From the NCBI GenBank assembly GCA_039654915.1, contig CM077600.1, forward strand, positions 33,985,992 through 34,049,991: 64,000 nucleotides of DNA, read 5' to 3'. Below, in pieces: positions 48,407-59,552 of the stretch. Under the pieces are notes generated by a model. The model ran no database searches and had not been told where the DNA came from. It was given only the letters and a program-made list of their open reading frames with translations. Position 1 is the first letter of the stretch. Each line of letters opens with the position of its first letter. Both the position numbers and the translations under genes were made by a program. The stretch is from Aquilaria yunnanensis. Taxonomy: Eukaryota; Streptophyta; Magnoliopsida; Malvales; Thymelaeaceae.

Positions 48407-49925
48407 TTCATTCATCAACTGCTGGTTTGTATGGTTTGTGGTACTGGTACTCACTACCTTCATGTAGATTTGGTTTCTTGTAGTTTTGTCCCTTATCTGA
48501 AAGAGGGGGTCTGAAGCAGTGATAAGAGAGAGAACCATGAGAAAATTGGAAGTGACGCAGTGATGTGTTATTGTAATTGATGGATTCTAGTGTTACCTCA
48601 TGATTGGGGTTTTTGAAGCTGGGTATTAGACACTAAAATCCGGAGTGAATGTGGAGCATGTTATATAACAAAACACATTGAATGAGATGAAGTCCTGTAA
48701 ACTTTTACCAAGCCGTATCGATGACAGAGAAAAAGGATTAAATTTCCGGGAAGGTAAGGTTCAATTGTGCGAAATAAAAACAGGTGCTAGTTGCTTTCTG
48801 TTTTCTTTTCCTTAGGGCTTACATGCTAACATGTTCAAGGGACTTTTCTACAATGAATAGGGTGGTACACTAGTAAACTAGTATCTAACAACTGTGCGAT
48901 GCCGTATATCTTTGCGATGCATCTAACACATTTCCAAACTCCAAAGCACAAAATGAACTATAACTTTTTCCAAAGAAGATTAAAGATCTCTACATGGTAG
49001 ACCGTCTGCACAAAAAAAAATTGCCATGAGATAGACCATATGAAAAATTTGTGGTTTGCCGCCCCGTTCCTACTCGTTTTGTTGATGTTTTTTCAATTTT
49101 GGTAGCTGTCCTGTCCTGGACTTTCCTATTTTGACATGTCGTATAAGACAAGAGCAGGGCGCAGGGCAGGGTGGTGGAGTCCAAAACCAATGGAACAGGG
49201 GGAGAGGCGGGAGGGAGATGAAAGTTTGGTTCCCGCCAACGCTTTGCCTCTGAAATTACAAATCCACCCCTCCTGCCATCACTTTACTTCATCCAGGATG
49301 AGGCACTCTATCGAACAGAGTGGCTCCCCAACCCCCACACTATCCTTGATTTTTTTATCTAAAATTTATTACATGTACAGAATAGGAGTAGTGTTTTTAT
49401 TGCTCTTGCATGTTGTGTATAATGGAAATTACTGCTCTGTCCCTAAACCAGTTGAAATATTTAGGTTTTACATGGATATTAGAAAAAAGGAAAAAAGTTT
49501 GTATTATTTTCATTTTTATTATTCACTTTTTATAGTAAATCAAGGAAGATGAAAAAAATGAATATTGAAATAATAGTTTGAAGGGTAATAAAGAAAAAAA
49601 ATTATTAAATATAAAAATATGGCAACAATTTTGGATGATTCAAAATAAAATATATTAAAAACAATTTAGAACGCAGGAAGTAGTATGCTTTATTTTATAT
49701 TTATTAAAAAATAGTAGATTTTAATGGGAACAAAAAAAAAAGGAAAATAGATGACATGATGCCAGACATTATATTTAATATGTTTCAATTAGTCATGTCC
49801 TATGATCTCACCTAGCTAATAAATCTCCTTGTAAAGAGAAACAGTTACTAGGATCTTTCTACACTATTTTTCATTGTGAAAGAAAAATATCGAAATTGTT
49901 CATAGTACTCTCATCATTATTCTTT
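48407..49925 (+). other. ING2 3' UTR and intergenic
   Basis: The first several hundred bases are the likely 3' UTR. The stretch includes the palindromic ACTAGTAAACTAGT at about 48870. After 49350 it becomes AT-rich. No gene is recognised. Confidence 0.4.
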
Positions 49926-49927
49926 GG

Positions 49928-50110
49928 GAAAATAACCCCGACCTCCCTTGAGGTTTTGTCAAATCTACAGTTTGTCTCCTATTTTTAAAAAACCTACCCT
50001 AACCCCCCTGAGGTTTAATAAACGTACATTTATTCCTCTTCAGAGCTAATTCTGTCAAAGACCATTAAAAAGAAAAAGGAAAAACTCATTTATTCCTCAT
50101 AGTTTAATAA
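49928..50110. mobile_element. Left-end sequence of the same TIR family as 26772-30265
   Basis: GGGAAAATAACC opens the segment. It runs parallel to the left end at 26772 for about 170 bp, through CTACAGTTTGTCTCCTATTTTTAAAAAACCTACC, CATTTATTCCTCTTC and AAACTCATTTATT. The matching right end was not found nearby, so this is either a truncated copy or the edge of a larger element carrying the arrays that follow. Confidence 0.6.
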
Positions 50111-50146
50111 ACCCTTGAGAGTTGCATTGAAGGTAACCTAAAAATG

Positions 50147-50875
50147 TGACCGGGTCACGTTGAAAGTATCCTAAAAAAGTGACCGGGTCACATGGAAGGT
50201 ACCTTCGTTGTGACCGGGTCACGTTGAAGGTAACCTAAAAATGTGACCAGGTCACAACGAAGGTACCTTCATATGACTCGGTCACATTTTTAGGTTACCT
50301 TCAAAGTGACTCGGTCACAACGAAGGTACCTTCAATGTGACCCGGTCACAACGAAGGTACCTTCAATGTGACCCGGTCACTTTGAAGGTAACCTAAAAAT
50401 GTGATCGGGTCACATTTTTAGGTTATCTTCACAATGACCCGGTCACAACGAATGTACATTCCATGTGACCCAGTCACATTTTTAGGTTACTTTCAAAGTA
50501 ACTGGGTCACAATGAAGGTACCTTCAATGTGACCCGGTCACATTTTTAGGTTACCTTCAACGTGACCTGGTCACAACGAATGTACCTTCCATGTGACCCG
50601 GTCACATTTTTAGGTTACCTTCAAAGTGACCCGGTCACAATGAAGGTACCTTCAACGTGACCGGGTCACATTTTTAGGTTATCTTCAAAGTGACCCGGTC
50701 ACAACGAATGTACCTTCAACGTGACCCAGTCACATTTTTAGGTTACCTTCAACGTGACCCGGTCACAACGAATGTACCTTCGAGGTGACCCGGTCACATT
50801 TTTAAGTTACCTTCAAAGTGACCCGGTCACACCCAATGTACCTTCAACGTGACCCAGTCACAACGAAGGTAACTT
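50147..50875. repeat. Array of ~23 GTGACCCGGTCAC palindromes at ~32-bp spacing
   Basis: A 13-bp palindrome (GTGACC-N-GGTCAC, mostly GTGACCCGGTCAC) recurs about 23 times, one copy every 32 bp or so. The spacers alternate between two types: one containing AAGGTACCTT (itself palindromic) and one containing TTTTTAGGTTACCTT. The full unit is therefore about 64 bp. Spacer orientation flips near 50260 and near 50400, so the array also contains larger inverted segments. Copies differ by single bases. There is no coding sequence. Confidence 0.9.
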
Positions 50876-50879
50876 CAGC

Positions 50880-51775
50880 GATAAAATGTAAGAAAAAGCG
50901 ATTAAATGTAAAAAAAAAATGATAAAATTTTTTAAAAAAAGTGATTAAATATATAAAAAAAATGATAAAATAAAGAAAATGTGATAAATGTTAAAAATTG
51001 CTAAATATTTTTAAAAGGCAAATAAAAACTGAAAAAGTGATAAATAATTTTAGAATGCAATAAATAATTTAAAATTTTGATTAAATAAAAAAAGTGATAA
51101 AAAAATAAAAAAACAAACTTTTTTTTTAGAAAATCAATTAAATAAATAAAAAGCGATTAAAACTACAAAAAGTGATTAAATATAAAAACAATGATAAAAT
51201 ATAAACAAACATGATAAATGTTAAAAAATGGGAAATATTTTTAAAAAGTGATTAAAAACAAAACAAAAGTGATAAAAATTCTAAAATGCAATAAATATTT
51301 TTTTTACTAAGTTGATCAATATACATAGATTTTATATTTTAAGAATCATTGACATATGTACAAAAAATTATTTTATTAAGTATATTATTCAGCAATTAAT
51401 ATTTTTTTACACAGATAATTTTTTAAAAATTTATCTCTTTTTTATTTCTTTTTTTATAGTTATTTTATTTTTTTAGTTTAATCTCCTTTTTTGAAAAATA
51501 TTTCAATTTTTAAATTTTTTATATCTTTTTTTAATTTAATCATTTTTTAAAATTATTTATTGCATTTTATAATTATTTATCACTTTTTTAGTTTTTAATC
51601 GCTTTTTAAAAAAATTAACCAATTTTTTAACATTTACCACTTTTTTAAATTTTATCACTTTTTTTTTTTTACATTTAATCACTTTTTTAAAAGAAATTTC
51701 ACTTTTTTAATATTTTTTTGCTTTTTAGAAATATTTATTGCATTTTAAAATTTTTTATCACTTTTTTTTCTTTCC
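50880..51775. repeat. AT-rich foldback (imperfect inverted repeat)
   Basis: The left arm (50880-51300) repeats AAAAAGTGATTAAATA- and GATAAAATnTAAA-type motifs. The right arm (about 51440-51775) carries their reverse complements (TTTAATCACTTTTTT, TTTATCACTTTTT). The arms face each other around a loop near 51370. The region directly follows the palindrome array. Confidence 0.7.
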
Positions 51776-52854
51776 CCTCTCTTACTTGTTACCCCAGTCA
51801 CACGGTTTCCCTTTTCTCTGCCAAGCCAAGATCAACGGTCAAGATGGGGGGCATGTGTAACCCCTTTTTGGGGGTGGGTATTGTAGAAAGTTTCACGAAA
51901 CTGCATGTCTAACCAAAGCCTCAGAAAATTCTGGTTTTGTGGGAACAAAACATTAACACCATTATTAGTTGAAATAAACATGATACTTTACTTTGAGAGT
52001 TTGACTTGAAATTTGTTTTACGAACAACAAAGAATCAACTTTTAATCAGCCTTGTTGTCTTGTTGATTACTAATCCAATTAGTAATTTGTAGTAGTACAC
52101 ACACACACACACACTCTCGCACAATGATTAGAATATTCAAGTTTTTCCCCCCATAAACAGGTTGTTTGCTAGAGAGAGGCTTTAAATTCATCGTAGGAAA
52201 AGTCAAGTCAGGGTTTATGGTTGATTGTTTAGTAATTTGATGCGACATTAACTTCACCGGTAATGATGTGTCTCTTATTTTAATAAGTAATAATAGTATA
52301 ATTTACACTAATAAACTGTATTTGTAAACACCCAAATTAGTTGAGTTGAAGGAAAAACGATTTCATAGGCTGATTCTTCTGTGTGTCCGGCGCACCTGTG
52401 AGCCTCCTCCCCAAGGTTATTTCTTATGTACAACTTAGTCCCTAAAATTTAATTTTTATCTTATTTCTTTGATTCAAGGAATGGTCAAATTTCCAAAACT
52501 TTTCTCATACTAGTAATTAAATATTATTGTTAGGAAATTTTCAGAATATTACCCAAGTTGCGTAGCAATTGTAAGACCCGTAGTTGATGTGAAAGGGTAG
52601 TAAGATTGTGTAAAACGTTGACAAATAAGCTAATAAAAATATTAACACTAATTGATAATTATTAATGGATAAAATTTTTAGAAATTTAAGTAAATCTGCT
52701 TCAAAGAGACAAGAGGAAGAAGAAATTATAGGGAATAGAATAATGAAGAACTCACAAACTATATTAATCAAAGATGTTGAAAAGACATTCAAAAATTGGA
52801 ATATTCCTAAAATGGATAAATGGGATGGTTTATCAAAAATGGACTTTTGATTTC
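51776..52854. other. Intergenic, no gene recognised
   Basis: This mixed-composition stretch includes a short (CA)n at 52097-52114. No significant open frame or repeat family was recognised. Confidence 0.45.
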
Positions 52855-54190
52855 AGAATGACAAACACGAAGGAAAAAAATAAATAACATTTTCTAAAAG
52901 AACAAACATGCCCTTTTAAAAGAATAAACATACCCTTCTGAAAGAACAAACACCAGAAAACAAAAGAATAAGAAGTTTACAGAAACAAAGTCATGTATAA
53001 AAATAAATAGTGTCTTCTATAAGAACAGACACTTAAGTAACAAAAAATAAACATGAAAAAGAAAGAACAAATAATGCCTTTTAAAAAAACAAACATGTCC
53101 TTCTAAAAGAACAAACATACCCTTCTAACAGAACAAACACCAGAAGACAAAAAAAATAAAAAGTCTATAGAAACAGTGTCATGTATAAGAACAAATACTT
53201 AAGTAACAAAAAATAAACATGTAAAAGAAAGAACAAACAATGTCTTCTAAAAGAATAAACATGCTCTTCTAAAAAAACAAACATACCCTTCTAAAAGAAT
53301 AAACACCAGAAGACAAAAGAACAAGAAATTTATAGAAGCATGGTCATGTATAAGAACAAATCATGTCTTCTATAAGAATAAATACTTAAGTAACAAAAAA
53401 TAAACATGTAAAATAAAGAACAAATAATGCTTTCTAAAAGAACAAACATATCATTCTAAAAGAACAAACATACCCTTCTAAAAGAACAAACATACCCTTT
53501 TGAATGAACAAATACCAGAAGACAAAAGAACAAAAAGTTTACAGAAACATGGTCATGTATAAGAATAAATAGTGGATTTTATAAGAACAAACACTTAAGT
53601 AACAAAAAATAAACATGTAAACGAAAGAACAAACAATGCCTTCTAAAAGAACAAACATGCCATTATAAAAAAACAAACACCAGAAGATAAAAGAACAAGA
53701 AGTTTACAGAAACAGGGTAATGTATAAGAATAAATAGTGCATTCTATAAGAATAAACACTTAAGTAATAAAAAATAAACATGTAAAAGAAAGAACAAACA
53801 ATGTTTTTTAAAAGAACAAACATGTAAACAAGAAAAAATAAATGTTGCCTTCTAAAAGAACAAACAAGCTTATAAGTATAAATACCAAAACACAAAAAAA
53901 TACGTAATTTATGCAATGCCTAAAAATATAAAAAAACAAACATGCCATTCTAGAAGAGCAAATAAGGCTTCTAAAAGAACAGAAAACAAACACATCATAA
54001 AAGAAGACAAACATTACCTCATCAAAAGAACAAACACTTAAGTAACAAAAAACAAATAATGTCATCTAAAAGAACAAACATGAAGACAAAAAAGAACAAT
54101 CAATGCCTTCTCAAAGAATAAATAATACATTCTAAAAGAACAAACATACCATTTTAAAAGAGCAAGCATGAAGAGACAAAAGAACAAATG
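52855..54190. repeat. Higher-order tandem array built on AGAACAAACA
   Basis: A ~20-bp element of the type CTTCTAAAAGAACAAACATA is repeated dozens of times. It is embedded in a longer unit that also holds CAGAAACATGGTCATGTATAAG and CACTTAAGTAACAAAAAATAA. The marker TCATGTATAA recurs at about 52991, 53180, 53344, 53553 and 53719, so the higher-order period varies between about 165 and 210 bp. Both ends fade into degenerate copies. There is no credible coding sequence; minus-strand open frames here are by-products of the repeat. Confidence 0.85.
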
Positions 54191-57100
54191 GTAAAGAATA
54201 AAAAAAATGGAAAAAGGTAGACATATGACATAACCGAACAAGAAGAAATAAGAATAATATAATAAATCTAAGTTAAAAAAGGTGAAAAAAATATTTTAAG
54301 AAAATAAGGAGTAAAACATGAAACAAAACAATAGACAAAACTTGAAATAATAATACTAAAATAAGAAAAAGAAAAAGGGGAAACTAGAAAAAGATTAGAA
54401 AATAAAAATGAAAAAGGTAAATATACAACAAAACTGAACAAAGAAAAAAAATGAAGAAAAAAAATGAAAATAAATAAATAAAGAAATAGAAGGACAAGAG
54501 AAGAACAAGAAAACAAAATTTAAAAAAAAATGAAAAGGGGGATCTCTGGCATTCGATCCATCGTCCAGCTTCCCCCAAAATTAGAATATTAGTCATGCTA
54601 CCTAACCAAATAGTTTCCCCTGAGGTCGCGGAAAAGGAAATGTCTATTGTGTTTCATGATGGCATGATTGCTTACTTTTCTGAGAAACGGGGTCAAAATG
54701 ACAATTATTATATTTTTTAAGGATGACACACAATATAAGCCCGGTCTACAGAAAGTTACTCAATTTCGTAATCTTGTAACAAAAGTACATACCAAATGCA
54801 GCAGATATATCAACATATACAACTTCAAATTAGTGTTTTATTACATTTCCAAACTCATTCAGCAATTTTAAATAATTACTGGATATGTTACCTTATATAT
54901 GAACCAACTCTATTTTTTTACCTAGCGAGTTTTCCCGTTGCTAAAGGTACTAATGACCATGCAGGGCGGATTTGAGTGAGATGTCAAAAATATATTCCAT
55001 GATTTCATTATTTGAGCTAAGATTAATTACAATAAAACTTTAAATATTCATATTTGACTAGTAGCCAATTCTTTCCATTTTCATACATTCATCCCAAAAT
55101 GGTTGAGATATTTAGATTTGGCATGGATATTAAGAAATATATATTAAATAAATTATACTATGTTATTTCCACTTTTTTTTATTAACTTTTTTGCATGTAA
55201 ATCAAGAAAAAATAAAGAATTGAATACTAAAATTATAGTTTGAATGGTAATTTGATAAATAATTAATTACTACAGATAACAATGTTCCAATAATTTAGAA
55301 CAACTCAAAATAGAGTATGTTAGTAAAAAGAATTAAGATGAAAGAAGTATCAAATTTGAAGTACATATGTTAGGTTTAATACCCAAAATGTTATTAAATG
55401 ATAGATTCACACCCAATTCAGTTTAATTTAAGTCAATTGACTTATTTTTATTCTTATGTCTTTTTTACTCGAAACTAATTTTAATTAAATGTTGATATTA
55501 TGTAGCTGCAATAATCCATTGAAAATACATTTTTTGTAATCTTACTAATTTTTTATGAATTTTTCTATTTTAAGACATTAAAAACTAAAAATTCATAAAA
55601 TTTAATAACATCATGAAAATTTACTTTCAAATAAATTATTGCCTTTTAAATAAAATTGGTTTTAGGAAAAAAATTATAAAAATAAAAATAAGTCAATTGA
55701 CTCTAAATGACTATTCAAATGCTCTGACTAAATAAACACATAAACACACACACGCCCTCAGGTATATACGAGTAAAACCTTGGTGATATAATTTACCACC
55801 GAAGGTTATTGCAGTTGTATTAAGAGACAACAACAATTTAGTTAAGTTATGACTATGCATTTTAAATATCAAGTTGGTTTCGATTTAGTGGACAACATTT
55901 GTGCAAAGGCATTGTGTCAACTTAGTGGACAATACTTCTAACATCACCCACTTTCCCAAGATATGTCAAAGTGAAACTAGTTTTCGTGCTAGCCAGATGA
56001 ACCAGTGGCAAGCTCAGATGTTTTATTTGTTTCAAGGATCATGGTGTGACTTTGTCTTCGTTATAGAGGACTCTGTCACACAGCCTTTCTAAGTTTGTTA
56101 TCTCTTCATTTTCTCTTAATATTCTTATGATTACAAAAAAAAAAAAAGTACCAAATTGGTATATTATTTCACTTTTTGTTTAAAAAAATTGTTTACTTCA
56201 CATGCACCTTATCCCTCTATTTAGTATTATGCCTTCATTAAAGTATTCTAATTCCTACCATGCCCATTCTCCTCTCTCGCCAACCTTGCTCGCGTCCCGC
56301 ACTCTTGCTACCGACTTCCCCCGCCAGACCTCCTCTTACTCAAATTGTTGTTGATTTTGGTTGATGTTGGCCAAGCGATTACAGTATCATTGTTTGACGC
56401 TCAATCATGGACAGCAAATATGGAGTAGAAAGGTAGCCGCAGTCATAAGAGTAGATGTAGCTGCGAATGAGCTTTCAACTTGAGTCACCAAAATGGCAAA
56501 GGATGACAACAATAATGCATACAGTGGAGGATGGTAGGGGGGATAGCAGTGGCACCTTCAGCTTTGGTTGTTCACATGCGACGACTTTAGGTTTTGAGTT
56601 AAAAAAGAAAAAAGAAAAAAAAATAAAGTTTTTGGTCAAAACTATTTTTCTATCCCTATTTTTTTTATGTTTTTTTTCTTCAAATGATTCCTTAGTATTC
56701 TTTTAGTAGCATGTGTGCACAACAAAAATAATTCTTTACACACATACACACACAAAAAAAAAATTGATATTAAAGTATAACATGTACAATACAATAAGAC
56801 AATCGTATAAACATATAATTACATATGTACAAATGAATTCTTTTTATACATGGATTTATGCATTATAATTTACAAGAAAGAAACCTTATACGAATGACTG
56901 AATATATTTGTAACATATCTATAATCTCATTTGTATATCTATGCCACATATTTTATACATATCTATACTTAGTTTATGCATTAAAATTCTTACACATCTG
57001 TTATCCAATCTGTATATATCTCAAATTTTGGTCAAAAATGAGATTTGTAGCATTCACATCCGTTTTTTTATTATTGAATATATCATTAACATATTTATGA

Positions 57101-57596
57101 TTTCATTTATACATATGTTATACATTTCTAATATTGGGCTTGTACATATCTCCAATTCAGGGGAGGGGATATGACATTTGATATGTTCACTTTTATTTTC
57201 CATTATAAAAATATCATATGAATATAAAATATATATAAATATAAGAAATAGAGTATACATTTGACTTATCTAGATGTATTTTTTCCCGGTCTATTTTCAA
57301 GATGAGAATGTTATCAACAATTTCGTTAACAAACGGCTGAATGTTCTAATGGACTATTCACATGGTCATTAATTTAAAACATAAATCGATACATTATTTT
57401 AAAAGTACATGCATAATTTATAGGGTTGTCTTACATAATAACTACATTCATGTAGCAATGTATAAATAAATACACTTGAATAATAAACACTCTTATACCA
57501 CGTTTACCAACGTCTTGAATCTTTTTAATATGATGTTTTTCATTTTTGCTTTGGCTACCGCAAAACCATTTTTTTTCCTGGTGTTTGGGAATGAAA

Positions 57597-57597
<1 letters not shown>
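54191..57597. other. AT-rich intergenic DNA
   Basis: The stretch continues as A-rich sequence to about 54.55 kb, then becomes ordinary AT-rich DNA. A GC-richer patch at 56.25-56.6 kb and a short open frame at 55901-56092 show no family. TAGTGGACAAyA is duplicated near 55888 and 55923. No gene is seen. Confidence 0.45.

Positions 57598-57671
<74 letters not shown>
57598..57671. repeat. (TA)n microsatellite, about 36 repeats
   Basis: Uninterrupted alternating A and T run for about 72 bases. Length is likely variable between individuals. Confidence 0.95.
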
Positions 57672-57674
<3 letters not shown>

Positions 57675-57779
57675 CTAAAAGGGCAAATCACCAACTGAAA
57701 TTAATGCTATAGCACAAATCGGTTATTATAATATTATAAGAGGTGATCCGCCTCTCCTTAAAACTTGCCCCCTTTGCTT

Positions 57780-58200
57780 ATATATAATTATTCCTTCCCT
57801 GATTTACTCTCTCTCCCCCAATTTATAATCATTCCTTCCCTGATTTATTCTCTTTGCCCCAATTTAGATGAAGCATATTTTTTTTACATATCTTAAAAAA
57901 ATTAAAATATTTTCTCTTTTAGAAAATTTTAAATAATCAATATACCTTTTTACCAACATTTAAATTCTATCTACATAAAATTTAATAAATAATTTTTTTT
58001 AATTTCCACTCAATCTCTTATTGTGCAAAACCCAAAATTTTTTTTAATCATTATTTAAACTCTTACTACATAAAATCAAAAAAAAAAAAAAATTAGTTCC
58101 ATGGACAAAATTAAAAAAAATAATACAAATTATATATATTTTAATCTCCATGTTCAAAGAAATGTTTCATTTATTATGGACGGAAAAAGTATTATATTCT
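57780..58200. mobile_element. Probable Stowaway-like remnant
   Basis: ATTATTCCTTCCCTGATTTA occurs twice near 57790 and 57830 in slightly different form. The right edge at about 58180 reads TTATGGACGGAAAAAGTA, the inverse of a TACTCCCTCCGTCC-type end. The interior is AT-rich and non-coding. Confidence 0.45.
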
Positions 58201-58749
58201 GAGTTTTCTAATGCAGTTGCTGTTTAGATATGATCCACTTCATCATTTATTTGGACAGCTTGTGCATCATTGTAATGATCTTTTAACGGGAATGTTCACT
58301 ATGATTGCTTGTCTAACAACTACTAATTGTAATCTTTGGTGAACAGAGAAAGAATGCCCCTAATATTTATCTCTATTTCCCATATTGATCCTTGATCCAA
58401 AAATTAAGATTCACCCTTCCAACTTTCAAGAGGACAGACCAAAATTCTTACTGGTAGGAAAAAGGACAAATATAAGCACCGGAAAAGAAGATAAAAGCGA
58501 ATTTGTCCTTTTTTTTTTTTTTTGGGTGTTGTCACGGGATTGTATTTTGAAGGGTATTATGGTCAAATAAGACGTATCCACGGTGGGATCCAGAAGGGAG
58601 AGGGATAGCGGTGGGAATTTGGAGAAAGATTTGAATTTGAACGTAAAACGAGAAAAACTTCCATCCGACAGCCCAATGAACGCGGGGGTGACGGGGACAA
58701 TTAATGTAAAGCGAAAAACAAATCCACAGTGGAAGAGAAGAGCAAAGCA

Positions 58750-59552
58750 AAGAACCCTAGAAACCACAGCTCTCTTTATCCACCTACGCATCTCAAAGAT
58801 TTCTTCAATTACAAGCCAGGTTCTTGATTCTTGGGTTGCTAAAGCTCTGAATTTTACTTCATGGTTGCCAAGGCAAGAGCTTTACTGGTGGCAAACAAGT
58901 GAGTCTTAAGAGATAAAGCAAGGAGAGGAAGCAGGTACGTTATTGGGTTTTAGGAATTTTCATGTTTAATTTTTTTCCCCCCTGAATTTGGTTGTTTCAT
59001 AGCAGATGATGGTGGTGGCAATCTTCCCGAATTTGTCTTTTTCTTTTTCTTTTGGGTTTTAACTTTGAACGGCTGAGCAGCATTATTCGATTCAATCCTA
59101 CCGTCTCGATTTTCGATTTACATAATCAAATTCAAATTCCGACAAAGAAATGCCCAACTTCGTTTTTTCTCTATTTGTATGGTCTGAAATTGCCCCTCTG
59201 GTTGGGCCAAAGAGAATGATTTTGACTGTCTGAAATCTGGATCTGGAACGATATCTTAAAATTTGCTGTGTTGAACATTGAATTTTCAAGTTGTTTCTTG
59301 AGTAGATTAATCCTGCGTTTTTAAGAAACTTAACAACAACATTTACTGGATAACATAAAACAGATGGTTTGGTCTGATATCCTTTTCTCGGCGTTGAATT
59401 AAACCATCGATTTCAATAATAGCCGTTTTTGGTTCACAATTTAATCTTTTAGCACAAGTTGTTGAACTTTTTGCAGGTGTTCATTCATGTCCCCCGTACT
59501 TATACATAGTTCATGGAAATGGGTTCATCTTCTTGATTTTATTTCAGGTAAA
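58750..59552 (+). promoter_or_regulatory. SINE1 leader with a 5' UTR intron
   Basis: A donor-like GCAG/GTACGT at 58934/58935 and an acceptor TTTCAG ending at 59547 define a probable 613-bp intron in the leader. The coding exon begins five bases before the first ATG. The upstream exon includes AACCCTAG at 58753-58760. Confidence 0.5.

Noticed and set aside
50147..50875. CRISPR array interpretation of the 32-bp-spaced repeats
   Set aside because: The spacers are themselves repeats of two types rather than unique, there are no cas genes, and the context is a plant nuclear genome.
53704..54596. Hydrophobic minus-strand open frames resembling membrane proteins
   Set aside because: They are translations of the AGAACAAACA array and A-rich DNA (TTT/TTC codons), so the hydrophobicity is compositional.
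57431..57694. 87-codon frame with a poly(Tyr-Ile) run
   Set aside because: It is a direct translation of the (TA)n microsatellite.
58583..58909. 108-codon plus-strand frame just upstream of SINE1
   Set aside because: It lies in the probable SINE1 5' UTR exon, ends before the donor at 58935 and matches no family.
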